From contig CABRFA010000002.1 of assembly GCA_902470065.1 (NCBI GenBank), positions 31,497 to 95,496 on the forward strand: 64,000 nucleotides of DNA, given 5' to 3'. Source of the DNA: an uncultured Collinsella sp. GTDB lineage: Bacteria; Actinomycetota; Coriobacteriia; Coriobacteriales; Coriobacteriaceae. Position 1 is the first letter of the stretch. The number at the start of each line of letters is the position of its first letter. A program made the position numbers and the translations under genes. Below the pieces are notes generated by a model, which did no database searches, was not told the DNA's origin, and saw only the letters and a program-made list of their open reading frames with translations. Below are positions 1-8,825 of this stretch, piece after piece.

Positions 1-704
1 ACTGCATGACCGCCCCGCGCGGCCTGACCGCTGCCTCCGGCATCGACGTCATGACCCACGCCATCGAGTCCTACGTCTCCATCATGGCTTCCGACTACAC
101 CAAGGGCCTCTCCGAGCGCGCTGCCAAGCTCGTCTTCGAAAACCTGCCCTCCAGCTTCACGAACGGCGCCAAGGACCCGCACGCCCGCGAGGAGATGCAC
201 AACGCCTCCTGCATGGCCGGTATGGCCTTCGCCAACGCCTTCCTGGGCCTCAACCACTCCATGGCCCACAAGCTCGGCGCCTTCCATCACCTGCCCCACG
301 GCCTCGCAAACGCCGTCATCCTGACCCGCGTTATGCGCTACAACGCCGCCGAGGCTCCCGTCAAGATGGGTACCTTCTCCCAGTATCCTTACCCCAACGC
401 GCTGCACAACTACGCCGAGATGGCCAAGTACTGCGGCATCGAGGGCAAGGACGACAAGGAGGTCTTCGAGAACTTCATCACGAAGCTCGAGGAGCTCAAG
501 GACTTCATCGGCGTCAAGAAGACCATCGCCGACTACGGTGTCGATGAGCAGTACTTCCTCGACACCCTCGACGAGATGACCGAGCAGGCATTCAACGACC
601 AGTGCACCGGCGCTAACCCGCGCTACCCGCTCATGAGCGAGATCAAGGAGCTCTACCTGGACGCCTACTACGGCCGCGAGCCTCAGGACTACGCCGTCTG
701 CTAG
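1..704 (+). CDS. adhE: Aldehyde-alcohol dehydrogenase AdhE, 3' end (partial)
   Basis: This is the C-terminal part of an iron-dependent alcohol dehydrogenase; the gene begins before the window. The reading frame is open from the left edge, so the ATG at 6 is internal. The sequence carries the group III Fe-ADH stretch with metal-ligand histidines (NHSMAHKLG, then HLPHGLANA) and ends with DQCTGANPRYPLMSE, which is characteristic of the ADH half of bifunctional AdhE. AdhE reduces acetyl-CoA to ethanol by way of acetaldehyde in fermenting anaerobes. Whether the N-terminal ALDH domain is present cannot be seen here, so a stand-alone Fe-ADH remains possible. A strong hairpin follows the stop codon. 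Confidence 0.85.
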   Translation, partial: CMTAPRGLTAASGIDVMTHAIESYVSIMASDYTKGLSERAAKLVFENLPSSFTNGAKDPHAREEMHNASCMAGMAFANAFLGLNHSMAHKLGAFHHLPHGLANAVILTRVMRYNAAEAPVKMGTFSQYPYPNALHNYAEMAKYCGIEGKDDKEVFENFITKLEELKDFIGVKKTIADYGVDEQYFLDTLDEMTEQAFNDQCTGANPRYPLMSEIKELYLDAYYGREPQDYAVC

Positions 705-721
705 TTTTAGCACGGTTTTTA

Positions 722-760
722 ACGGCGGGGGTGCACGGGTGTTTCACACACCCCCGCCGT
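722..760 (+). terminator. Hairpin terminator after adhE
   Basis: A perfect 12-bp GC-rich stem (722-733 with 749-760) and a 15-nt loop lie 17 bp after the adhE stop. The T tract that follows is weak (cgcttct), so termination may be partial or factor-assisted. Confidence 0.6.
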
Positions 761-792
761 CGCTTCTATCGCATCGTTGAAAGGATGCAACC

Positions 793-1557
793 ATGCTGCT
801 ACCCGATTCCAAGACCGAGCTCGTCCGCCGTGGCAACAAGGTCGTTTACGACCTGGGCGACAAGATCGTCAAGGTCTTTAACGAGACCAAGCCTGTCTCC
901 GACGTGTTCAACGAGGCTTTGAATCTTGCCCGCATCAATGAGTGCGGCATTCGCAGCCCCAAGGCTCTCGAGGTTTCCCAGCTCGAGAACGCCAACGGCT
1001 GGGCGCTCGTGACCGAGAAGGTTCCGGGCACCACCCTTGCCGAGAAGATGACTGCCGAGCCCCAGCGCTTTGGTGAGTACCTCGAGATGTTCGTCGACCT
1101 CCAGATCGAGATCCACGGCTACACCTCCCCGCTGCTCAACCGTCAGCGCGACAAGTACGCCCGCATGATCGACAGCCTTGATCAGCTCAATGCCACCACG
1201 CGCTACAACCTTCAGGAGCGTCTGGACGGCATGACCAAGGAGTTCAAGGTCTGCCACGGCGACTTCAACCCCTCCAACGTCATCGTCGGCGACGACGGCC
1301 AGCTCTATGTGTGCGACTGGGCACACGCCACCCAGGGCTCCCCTGCTGCCGACGTTGCCACCACCTACCTGCTCTTTGCCCTCAACAGCAAGGATCAGGC
1401 TGAGGCCTACCTGGAGCTCTACTGCGACCGCGCCGACATGCCCATGCAGGTCGTGCGTCAGTGGACGAGCATCGTCGCCGCTTCCGAGCTCGCTCGTAAG
1501 CGCAACGTGAACGATGAGTTCCTGAAGAACTGGATCGACGTCGTCGATTATCAGTAA
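793..1557 (+). CDS. APH/choline kinase-fold phosphotransferase
   Basis: This 254-residue protein has a kinase-like phosphotransferase fold. The catalytic loop is VCHGDFNPSNVIVGDDG (near residues 155-171), with the HxDxxxxN pattern, followed by a metal-binding D in YVCDWAHA. The N-terminus (ELVRRGNKVVYDLGDKIVKVF) looks like the nucleotide-binding beta strands with the conserved Lys. The substrate cannot be deduced; relatives phosphorylate small molecules such as aminoglycosides, choline or sugars, and resistance should not be assumed. The ATG is preceded by GAAAGGA. It is a single-gene unit between two hairpins. Confidence 0.8.
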   Translation: MLLPDSKTELVRRGNKVVYDLGDKIVKVFNETKPVSDVFNEALNLARINECGIRSPKALEVSQLENANGWALVTEKVPGTTLAEKMTAEPQRFGEYLEMFVDLQIEIHGYTSPLLNRQRDKYARMIDSLDQLNATTRYNLQERLDGMTKEFKVCHGDFNPSNVIVGDDGQLYVCDWAHATQGSPAADVATTYLLFALNSKDQAEAYLELYCDRADMPMQVVRQWTSIVAASELARKRNVNDEFLKNWIDVVDYQ

Positions 1558-1589
1558 TATCTGAGCGATTTATTTCGCATCGGAGGCAC

Positions 1590-1634
1590 AAGGAAAACCC
1601 CGCAGCTCATATGGGCTGTGGGGTTTTCCTTTTA
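1590..1634 (+). terminator. Rho-independent terminator after the phosphotransferase gene
   Basis: A 17-bp stem (1590-1606 with 1615-1631, one G-U pair) has an 8-nt loop and is flanked by A and T tracts (AAGGAAAA...TTTTCCTTTT). It is strong on + and could also work on the opposite strand. Confidence 0.85.
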
Positions 1635-1654
1635 GATATCGAGGATGCCACAAG

Positions 1655-1707
1655 ATAAAAGGACGGCCCCGCATCTCCCCGATCTGGAGAAATGCGGGGC
1701 CGTCCCG
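1655..1707 (-). terminator. Rho-independent terminator after proS
   Basis: Read on the minus strand, a 14-bp GC-rich stem (1692-1705 with 1661-1674), extended by a ctcc/ggag pair, is followed by CCTTTTAT. It lies about 30 bp past the proS stop and ends the long minus-strand MEP/lipid operon. Confidence 0.85.
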
Positions 1708-1735
1708 TATATCGAACTACAAGCGAAATCGTCGA

Positions 1736-3457
1736 TTAACGGCGTGCTGCCTTCACAAGCTCGGCGACCTTGGCGACGACCTCGTCGATCGCCACATCCT
1801 CGCGCTCACCCGTGGCACGGTCCTTGAGCTCAACGGTGCCATTCTTAAGGCCACGCTTACCCAGAACGACCTGATACGGGAAGCCCATAAGGTCGTTGTC
1901 GGCAAACTTAAAGCCGGGACGCTCGTCGCGGTCGTCGACGACAACCTCGATACCCACGGCGCACAGGCCATCAACGATCTGCTCGCAGACGGTAGCGCAC
2001 TCCTCCTTCTTGGGATCGAGCGGAATCACCGCGACCTCGTACGGGGCAACGGAGACCGGCCAGACGATACCGTGCTCGTCGTTGTGCTGCTCCACGACGG
2101 CAGCGAGCGAGCGGGACACACCAACGCCGTAGCAGCCCATGATGAGCGGCTTCTCCTTGCCGTCCTCGTCCATAAAGGTGGCACCCATGGCCTCGGAATA
2201 CTTGGTGCCCAGCTGGAAGACCTGAGAGACCTCGATGCCGCGGGCAGCGGAGAGCGGCTTGCCGCAGTGCGGGCAGGGGTCGCCGGCGACAACGGTGACC
2301 AGATCGGCCCACTCATCGACGGTAAAGTCGCGCTCGGGGCAGGCACCGGTAAAGTGATAATCGACCTCGTTGGCACCGCAGGCCCACTGCTTGGACTCGC
2401 GCAGGCTCTCGTCGCACACCAGACGGATGCCCTCGGGCAGGTTGACCGGTCCGATAAAGCCCTTGTGCAGGCCGTTCGCCTGAAGCTCCTCGTCGGTCAT
2501 CATGCGATAGCCCTTGCCAAAGACATGCTCGGCCTTGCAGTCATTGAGCTCGTGGTCGCCCGGGACAATGGCCACGACAGGCTTGCCCTCGGCATCGATG
2601 AGAGCCAAGGACTTGCGCGTGCCGTTCTCGGGGAAGCCGAAGAACTTTGCAACGGCCTCGATGGTGCCCATGCCCGGAGTCTCGACCTTGGTGAGCGTAC
2701 CGTCGCCAGGACCCTCGGTCACAACGACCTTGGTGCTTGCGGCCTCGTCATCGGCAGCAAAGCCGCAATCGTCGCAGTAGACGAGCGAAGCCTCGCCGGC
2801 GTCGGCCAGAGCCATGTACTCGACGGAGGTGTCGCCGCCGATCTCGCCGGAGTCGGCGACAACGGGCAGAGCCTTGATGTAGCAGCGCTCGCAGATGTTG
2901 GCGTAGGCCTGCTTCATCTTGTCGTACTCCTCCTGCAGACTCTCCTGCGTGGCAGAGAAGCTGTAGGCGTCCTTCATGATGAACTCGCGACCGCGCATCA
3001 GGCCAAAGCGGGGACGGAACTCGTCGCGGAACTTATCCTGGATGTGATAGAGGTTCACCGGCAGCTGCTTGTAGGAACGCAGCTCATTGCGCACCAGGGC
3101 AGTCACGGTCTCCTCGTGCGTGGGTCCGAGAACAAACTCGCGGCCGTGGCGGTCATCAAAGCGCACAAGCTCCTTGCCATAGGCGTCAATGCGGCCGGAC
3201 TCACGCCACAACTCGGCGTCGACCATGATAGGCATCATAAGCTCCTGGGCACCGGCGGCATCCATCTCGTCGCGCACGATGTTCTCGATCTTGCGAATCG
3301 AGCGCCATGCGAGCGGCAGGTAGGAATACAGACCGGCGGCCTCCTTGCGGATCATGCCGGCACGGAGCAGCAGGCGGTGGCTGGCGAGCTCAGCGTCCGC
3401 CGGATCCTCTTTAAGCGTCGGCGCATAGAGCTTAGACATATACATTGCTCGGGTCAT
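1736..3457 (-). CDS. proS: Prolyl-tRNA synthetase
   Basis: This is a class II aminoacyl-tRNA synthetase of 573 residues, the usual length for the bacterial ProS type. It charges tRNA-Pro. Class II motif 2/3 regions are recognisable (GPTHEETVTALVRNE, FRDEFRPRFGLMRGREF). A YbaK-like editing insertion is visible around residues 225-390 (KSLALIDAEGKPVVAIVPGDHELN). The ATG lies directly after the ispG stop, with AGGAG inside the ispG end; two further in-frame ATGs (residues 5 and 7) are possible but have poorer spacing. It is the last gene of the operon before a strong terminator. Confidence 0.97.
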   Translation of the reverse strand: MTRAMYMSKLYAPTLKEDPADAELASHRLLLRAGMIRKEAAGLYSYLPLAWRSIRKIENIVRDEMDAAGAQELMMPIMVDAELWRESGRIDAYGKELVRFDDRHGREFVLGPTHEETVTALVRNELRSYKQLPVNLYHIQDKFRDEFRPRFGLMRGREFIMKDAYSFSATQESLQEEYDKMKQAYANICERCYIKALPVVADSGEIGGDTSVEYMALADAGEASLVYCDDCGFAADDEAASTKVVVTEGPGDGTLTKVETPGMGTIEAVAKFFGFPENGTRKSLALIDAEGKPVVAIVPGDHELNDCKAEHVFGKGYRMMTDEELQANGLHKGFIGPVNLPEGIRLVCDESLRESKQWACGANEVDYHFTGACPERDFTVDEWADLVTVVAGDPCPHCGKPLSAARGIEVSQVFQLGTKYSEAMGATFMDEDGKEKPLIMGCYGVGVSRSLAAVVEQHNDEHGIVWPVSVAPYEVAVIPLDPKKEECATVCEQIVDGLCAVGIEVVVDDRDERPGFKFADNDLMGFPYQVVLGKRGLKNGTVELKDRATGEREDVAIDEVVAKVAELVKAARR

Positions 3458-4540
3458 TTATTTCTCCTCAATAAGCTTGTCGACCTCGGCCATAAGCGCG
3501 TCGACAATTTGGTCCTCAGCTACTTTACCAATGATCTGGCCATGCGAAAAGAGCAAGGCCTGACCACGTCCGCAAGCAACGCCCAGGTCGGCATCAGAAG
3601 CCTCGCCGGGGCCATTAACGGCACACCCCATCACGGCGATCGAAAGCGGCGCGGAGTAGTTCTTAAGCCGCTCGGTGACCTCCTCGGCGATGGGAATGAG
3701 GTTAACCTGGCAGCGGGCGCACGTGGGGCACGAGACAATCTCGGGGCCACGGCGACGCAGGCCCAGCGACTGCAGAATACCCCAGGCAACCGGCGGCTCC
3801 TCGACCGGATCGGCTGTGAGCGACACACGCATGGTGTCGCCAATGCCTTCGGAAAGCAAGATACCCAAGCCTACAGAGCTCTTGATGGTGCCCTGGAGCT
3901 TGGTCCCCGCCTCCGTCACGCCCAGGTGAAGCGGAACGTGGGGAATCTCACGCGACAGGGCTCGATAGGTATCGAGCGTCGTTTGCACGCTGTGGGCCTT
4001 GGCCGAAAGCACAATGTTCGTAAAGCCGCGGTCCTCAAAGTGCTTGACGAAGCGCTCGCTCGACATCACGAGCTTTTCGGGCTGCGTGAGGTCGTCGCGC
4101 TCGGCGATATCCTGCTCAAGCGAGCCCGCGTTCACGCCAATGCGAATCGCACAGCCCGCAGAACCCGCAGCATCGATCACCGCATCGACCTTGGCCCAAT
4201 CGCCAATGTTGCCGGGATTGATGCGGAGCTTGGCGGCACCGGCCTCCACAGCGCCAATGGCCAGCTTGTGGTTAAAGTGGATATCGGCAACGATTGGCAC
4301 CGGAGACTCGGCACAGATGGCGCGGAAACCCTCAAGCGCGGCCTCAGTGGGCACGCTCACACGCACGATATCGCAGCCAGCCTGCGCCAACGCGCACACT
4401 TGCGCAAGTGTTGCCTTGGCATCAGCGGTATCGGTGCAGGTCATGGATTGGACCACCACCGGCGCACCGCCACCGATCTGCACACCGCCCACATGCACGG
4501 GGCGCGTCAAATCGCGAGGCAAAGGATGGGATAAAGACAA
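3458..4540 (-). CDS. ispG: 4-hydroxy-3-methylbut-2-en-1-yl diphosphate synthase
   Basis: This is the penultimate enzyme of the MEP isoprenoid pathway, a [4Fe-4S] protein that converts MEcPP to HMBPP. It has the TIM-barrel start VHVGGVQIGGGAPVVVQSMT and the cluster region SCPTCARCQ...MGCAVNGPGEA. I place the start at TTG 4540: AGGGGAG lies 8 nt upstream and the call clears the rseP stop at 4554. The longer ATG-initiated frame (to 4627) would put a 29-residue Cys-rich, non-conserved leader inside rseP. The predicted length is 360 residues, normal for the family. It is cotranscribed with rseP and dxr. Confidence 0.93.
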   Translation of the reverse strand: MSLSHPLPRDLTRPVHVGGVQIGGGAPVVVQSMTCTDTADAKATLAQVCALAQAGCDIVRVSVPTEAALEGFRAICAESPVPIVADIHFNHKLAIGAVEAGAAKLRINPGNIGDWAKVDAVIDAAGSAGCAIRIGVNAGSLEQDIAERDDLTQPEKLVMSSERFVKHFEDRGFTNIVLSAKAHSVQTTLDTYRALSREIPHVPLHLGVTEAGTKLQGTIKSSVGLGILLSEGIGDTMRVSLTADPVEEPPVAWGILQSLGLRRRGPEIVSCPTCARCQVNLIPIAEEVTERLKNYSAPLSIAVMGCAVNGPGEASDADLGVACGRGQALLFSHGQIIGKVAEDQIVDALMAEVDKLIEEK

Positions 4541-4553
4541 TCCAAACACTCCC

Positions 4554-5930
4554 CTACAGAATAAATCGAAGGATGTCGGAACGAAGCATATAGACAAACA
4601 GCAGCACAAAGAGCGCGATGCCCACATAGCTCACAATCGTCTGGACCTTGAGCGGAAGCTCGCGGCCCACAATCTTTTGAATGATCTCGATGACCAGCTT
4701 GCCGCCATCGAGTGGTGGGATGGGCAGCAGGTTCATAAAGCCAAGCGAGAACGAAATGAGGGCGGCAAACGAAAGGAATGTGGCAGGACCGGCAGCAGCA
4801 GCCTGTGAGGACATAACGCTAATACCCACGATCGAAGAAGACTGATCGAGAATCTCCATCGTATGCTGCGGCTGGAGCAGGCGCATCACGCCCTCCGCGG
4901 TCTGCACAACATAGGAGAATGACAGACGCGCCGAGGTGATGGGGTCCAAACGGACTACCTGCGTAGAGGCATACACACCTAGGCGCTCGTCCTCTTTGAG
5001 CGCAACCGTGGTCGAATGCTGCTTGCCGTCACGCTCGTACTCGATGGCGATATCGTCCTTACCGGCGGCCTTGCCGATGGCATCGTAAACGTTCATCCAT
5101 GTGGAGCACGATACACCGTCAACCGAAAGGATCGCATCACCAGCCTCGATACCCGCCTTGGCGGCAATAGACCCCTCGTCAACCTGACCGATCACGTTGG
5201 TATCGATCGGCACGGTGACGCCCGCAATGGAATAGATGCTCATAAGCAGCAAAAAACCCGTCAGGATATTGACGAGAATGCCCGCGAGCAGCATAAAGGC
5301 GCGCTTGAGAAAGCCCTGGCCAAGATAAGTGTGCGAGCGCTCTTGCGCCAAGAAATCAGCCTCGCCGCACGGCAGCTCCCACACATCGCCCTCGGCAGTC
5401 GCATGCTCTCGATCGAACCGGCGGCCGTCAAAGGTGGTGTAACCCGCCGCGTCTCGCGGCAGCGTCTGATACTTGGTGGGATAGTAGCTCGGCGAGGGTT
5501 TCTCCCCTTCCTCATACCAGGGAGCGATGGAGCCCCAGCCCAGCAACAGAGCACAAGCCTCGAGCACATCCTCCTCGGAAAGCTCGAGCTCGACAGCAAG
5601 GTCGGCCACGGTCACGCGACCATGACGGTAGATAGCCGCGAGCACGCGATCGGCGCAGGAGACATCGGTCGGATCCATACCGCAGATGGCAGCGTAGCCA
5701 CCCAGCAGCAGCGGGGTCACGCCAAACTTGGTTCCAATGCGACGCGACGTGTAATGGATGTCAAAGCGGCACGGCAGGCCCAAAAAGAACTCGGTCACAC
5801 GAACGCCGCAGGCACGCGCCGCCAAAAAGTGGCCGCCCTCGTGCAAAAACACGAGGACGGAAAGCATCAGCAGGCCCCAAAAGACCGATGAGAGAACGCT
5901 CAGAACAGTATCCATAAAACGAAAAAGCAA
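4554..5930 (-). CDS. rseP: RseP-like site-2 protease (M50) with a large cytoplasmic insertion
   Basis: This is an intramembrane zinc metalloprotease. The HEGGH motif is at residues 30-34, a PDZ domain spans about 240-320, and the second metal motif NLLPIPPLDGG is at 400-410; there are four or so membrane segments. Between the first catalytic helix region and the next TM segment (from about residue 206) is an insertion of about 115 residues (86-200), where typical family members have a short link. Residues 92-135 resemble a winged helix (RVLAAIYRHGRVTVADLAVE). The start is uncertain: TTG 5930 has AAGGA immediately adjacent, and ATG 5915 is 15 nt away from it. It sits between dxr and ispG, the common actinobacterial order. 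Confidence 0.9.
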   Translation of the reverse strand: MLFRFMDTVLSVLSSVFWGLLMLSVLVFLHEGGHFLAARACGVRVTEFFLGLPCRFDIHYTSRRIGTKFGVTPLLLGGYAAICGMDPTDVSCADRVLAAIYRHGRVTVADLAVELELSEEDVLEACALLLGWGSIAPWYEEGEKPSPSYYPTKYQTLPRDAAGYTTFDGRRFDREHATAEGDVWELPCGEADFLAQERSHTYLGQGFLKRAFMLLAGILVNILTGFLLLMSIYSIAGVTVPIDTNVIGQVDEGSIAAKAGIEAGDAILSVDGVSCSTWMNVYDAIGKAAGKDDIAIEYERDGKQHSTTVALKEDERLGVYASTQVVRLDPITSARLSFSYVVQTAEGVMRLLQPQHTMEILDQSSSIVGISVMSSQAAAAGPATFLSFAALISFSLGFMNLLPIPPLDGGKLVIEIIQKIVGRELPLKVQTIVSYVGIALFVLLFVYMLRSDILRFIL

Positions 5931-5940
5931 TCCTTATGGG

Positions 5941-7128
5941 TTAGGAACGGGTTGCGGCGAGCACCTGCGCAGCCTTTTCACGCGCCCACGCATCGATGTC
6001 GCGAAGCTGCTCAAACGAATCGACCGCCTGCATATCGTGGGCATCCATGCAGGATTCCACAATGCGATCGATATCGGTAAAACTGCAGCCATCGTGCAGG
6101 AAGGCTTCGACGGCGACCTCGTTGGCGGCATTGAGCACGCATGGCATGGTACCACCCGTCTTGCCGGCACGTTCGGCCAGTGCCAGACAGCGGAAGGTAT
6201 CCATGTCGGCAGCATCAAACGTGAGCTGCCCCAGCTCGCGGAAATCGATACGAGGCGCCGGGGTATCCCAACGCTCGGGATACGAGAACGCGAACTGGAT
6301 GGGAATACGCATGTCGGAAGCACCGAGATGCGCCATCACGGAGCCGTCGGCAAACTCGACCATAGAGTGAATCTTGGACTGACGCTGCACGACCACGTTA
6401 ATGAAATCGAGGTCGCAGTTAAACAGATGCATGGCCTCAATGCGCTCCAGGCCCTTGTTCATGAGGGTGGCGGAGTCGATGGTGATCTTGGCGCCCATGG
6501 CCCACGTGGGATGTGCGAGGGCATCGGCACGCGTCACGCGATTGAGCTCGTCGCGCGTGCGGCCAAAGAACGGACCGCCCGAGCAGGTGAGCCAAATACA
6601 ATGAGCCTCGCGCGGGTTCTCCCCCAGATAGCACTGGTAGATGGCGGAGTGCTCAGAGTCGACTGGAATAAGCTGGCCCGGTTGCGCCAACGGCATAAGC
6701 AAGTCGCCACCGACGACGAGGGACTCCTTGTTGGCAAGGGCAAGGCGCTTATTCGAGGTCAAGGCCGCATGGCTCGCCTCGAGACCGGCGGCGCCCACAA
6801 TAGCGACGAGCACGCAGTCGACATCGTCGCGACGCGCGAGCTCGCAAACCGCCTGCGCGCCAACGCCGAGCTTCGTTCCCTCGGGCAACTCCTGCAGCAC
6901 GGCGTCATCGCCATGAGCGACATCGGCCACGGCAACCGCCGGAACCGAGAACTCGCGGGCAGCGGCAACGAGCTCCGAGGTGCTGGAGTTAACGGACAGC
7001 GCCGTCACCTGCAGGCGATCGGCATGCTGACGGCACACATCGAGTGCCTGGGTGCCGATGGAGCCCGTACAGCCCAGGATGGCAACACGGAGACGTCCAT
7101 CGGAGCCATACGTCGTCTGGAAGGACAT
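5941..7128 (-). CDS. dxr: 1-deoxy-D-xylulose 5-phosphate reductoisomerase
   Basis: This is the second enzyme of the MEP pathway: NADPH-dependent conversion of DXP to MEP. It has the NADPH-binding start VAILGCTGSIGTQALDV, the metal/substrate loop PVDSEHSAIYQCY and the flexible-loop region CSGGPFFGR. The start is set at ATG 7128, which overlaps the cdsA stop by one base (TAATG), with GGAGG 9 nt upstream. A frame extension to 7173 is non-conserved and inside cdsA. The protein has 395 residues, the usual length. It is coupled to cdsA upstream and rseP downstream. Confidence 0.97.
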   Translation of the reverse strand: MSFQTTYGSDGRLRVAILGCTGSIGTQALDVCRQHADRLQVTALSVNSSTSELVAAAREFSVPAVAVADVAHGDDAVLQELPEGTKLGVGAQAVCELARRDDVDCVLVAIVGAAGLEASHAALTSNKRLALANKESLVVGGDLLMPLAQPGQLIPVDSEHSAIYQCYLGENPREAHCIWLTCSGGPFFGRTRDELNRVTRADALAHPTWAMGAKITIDSATLMNKGLERIEAMHLFNCDLDFINVVVQRQSKIHSMVEFADGSVMAHLGASDMRIPIQFAFSYPERWDTPAPRIDFRELGQLTFDAADMDTFRCLALAERAGKTGGTMPCVLNAANEVAVEAFLHDGCSFTDIDRIVESCMDAHDMQAVDSFEQLRDIDAWAREKAAQVLAATRS

Positions 7129-8027
7129 TACAGCACGCCTCCGATCATCAGCATCAGCTGCGCGGTGATGCAACCGAAGATAAGCGAATCGCTACGGTCG
7201 AGCATGCCGCCGTGGCCCGGGATAAGGTTGCCGGAATCCTTGACGCCCACGCCACGCTTGATACGCGACTCGATGAGGTCGCCGATAACGCCCAGGACGG
7301 ACACGACCACGCCGCACAGCAGCGCATAGGGCAGGCTGAGCTTGTAGAAGTGCGTCGCCCACAGGATGAGCCAAATCAAAACCGAGCCCAGGATGCCGCC
7401 GACAAATCCCTCCCAGCTCTTTTTGGGAGAGATCTTGGGAACCATCTTGTGCTTACCGATACGGCTGCCCACGATGTAGGCAAACGAATCGGAGACCCAA
7501 AGGGACGCGCAAACACCCACCGAAAGCAGGGCGCCGGCAAAACCGGGCACAGCATCGCGCAGCAGCACGATAGCCGACAGCATAAAGCCAGTGTAGATGG
7601 GACCCATGAGCGTCACGGCCACATCAGAGATGCGGGTACGCGGCGACCAGACATACCAAATGCCCACAGCGAGCATCAGGGCAAAAAGCAGGGCATTCAG
7701 CAACATCGAATCGCCCAACGCCGACAGCGGAAAGAGTACGGCGGCAGCGATACCCATGCGCTCGTTAGCCATCTTGCCATCGAGCCTTGTCATACGGAAA
7801 AACTCATAGCAGCACAGACCACTCATGACGGAAACAAAGATGGCCGTGGGCACGATACCCAAAACCAGGCACAGGATAAAGACAACGGCGTAGACGATAC
7901 CGGCGGCGGCACGGGTAATAAAGCCCGACAGCCACGAACCGGTGCCGCCCTTCACTGCAGGCGCGCCAGCAGTGGCAGCTTTGCGCGAAGGCGTCTTGGG
8001 AGCAGTTGCCTTGGGACGATCGGACAC
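7128..8027 (-). CDS. cdsA: Phosphatidate cytidylyltransferase
   Basis: This membrane enzyme makes CDP-diacylglycerol from phosphatidic acid and CTP. The protein has 299 residues with several membrane segments and an N-terminal Lys/Ala-rich cytoplasmic tail. The CDP-alcohol synthase signature is complete near the C-terminus (SRIKRGVGVKDSGNLIPGHG, then GMLDRSD). The start is GTG 8027, preceded by GAGGAGG at 7-nt spacing, 2 bp after the uppS stop. Confidence 0.96.
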   Translation of the reverse strand: MSDRPKATAPKTPSRKAATAGAPAVKGGTGSWLSGFITRAAAGIVYAVVFILCLVLGIVPTAIFVSVMSGLCCYEFFRMTRLDGKMANERMGIAAAVLFPLSALGDSMLLNALLFALMLAVGIWYVWSPRTRISDVAVTLMGPIYTGFMLSAIVLLRDAVPGFAGALLSVGVCASLWVSDSFAYIVGSRIGKHKMVPKISPKKSWEGFVGGILGSVLIWLILWATHFYKLSLPYALLCGVVVSVLGVIGDLIESRIKRGVGVKDSGNLIPGHGGMLDRSDSLIFGCITAQLMLMIGGVL

Positions 8028-8029
8028 GA

Positions 8030-8824
8030 TTAAGCCTCCTCGGTCTTGCTCAGTCCACCAAACCTACGGTCACGGCCCTGATAGGCCAAAATGGCGTCGA
8101 CAAGGCCCCAACGATCAAAGTCGGGCCAATAGGTATCGGTGACGTAGAATTCGGAATAAGCCACCTGCCACAGCAGATAGTTCGAAAGGCGCAGCTCACC
8201 AGAAGTGCGAATCACAAGCTCAGGATCGGGAAGGCCAGCGGTATAGAGGTGGGAAGCCACCATGTCGTCATCAATTGCGCCAGGATCGATCTTACCGGCG
8301 GCAGCGTCGAGTGCGATCTGACGGACAGCGCGGGTAATCTCGGCACGCGCGCCGTAGTTGACGGCAAGCGCCAGCGTCATACCGGTGTGATCGGCGCACT
8401 CGGCAAGACCGCGTTCAAAAACGTCGCGGGTCTTCTTGGGTAGCGCAGAAATGTCACCCAAAAAGACAACGCGCACGTTTTCGCGCTTCAGCAGCGGCAG
8501 CTCGTCGATAAACGTCTTGGCAAACAGATGCATCAAGACGTTAACCTCATGCTGCGGACGGTTCCAGTTTTCAGTAGAAAACGCATAGGCCGAAAGCACG
8601 TCGACGCCCAGACGCACGCAGGCGGTAATAATCTCGCGAAGGGAGACGATACCCGCCTTGTGGCCCTCGGTGCGCGCAAGACCGCGCGACGTGGCCCAAC
8701 GACCGTTGCCGTCCATGATGCACGAGATATGGTGCGGAATGTTACTGAGGTCAAGGTCGGAAAAACCGACGCCCGCAGGGGCGTCGGCAAAGTACTCGAC
8801 CAGTTTATGCTCGTCGTATTGCAC
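8030..8824 (-). CDS. uppS: Undecaprenyl diphosphate synthase
   Basis: This cis-prenyltransferase makes the C55 lipid carrier for cell wall synthesis from FPP and IPP. It has the signature regions CIMDGNGRWA (with the catalytic Asp), STENWNRP and RTSGELRLSNYLLWQ. At 264 residues it is normal length. The start is GTG 8824, one base after the frr stop, with GGAG 7 nt upstream inside the frr end. Together with dxr, ispG and cdsA it links isoprenoid supply to envelope lipids. Confidence 0.97.
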   Translation of the reverse strand: MQYDEHKLVEYFADAPAGVGFSDLDLSNIPHHISCIMDGNGRWATSRGLARTEGHKAGIVSLREIITACVRLGVDVLSAYAFSTENWNRPQHEVNVLMHLFAKTFIDELPLLKRENVRVVFLGDISALPKKTRDVFERGLAECADHTGMTLALAVNYGARAEITRAVRQIALDAAAGKIDPGAIDDDMVASHLYTAGLPDPELVIRTSGELRLSNYLLWQVAYSEFYVTDTYWPDFDRWGLVDAILAYQGRDRRFGGLSKTEEA

Positions 8825-8825
8825 C

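Noticed and set aside
2072..4534. Very long + strand open frame (820 codons) opposite proS and ispG
   Set aside because: It is antisense to two well-conserved genes and its translation is low-complexity, as expected of a shadow frame in GC-rich DNA.
4541..4627. ATG-initiated 29-residue extension of ispG
   Set aside because: Cys-rich, non-conserved, lies inside rseP; TTG 4540 has proper SD spacing.
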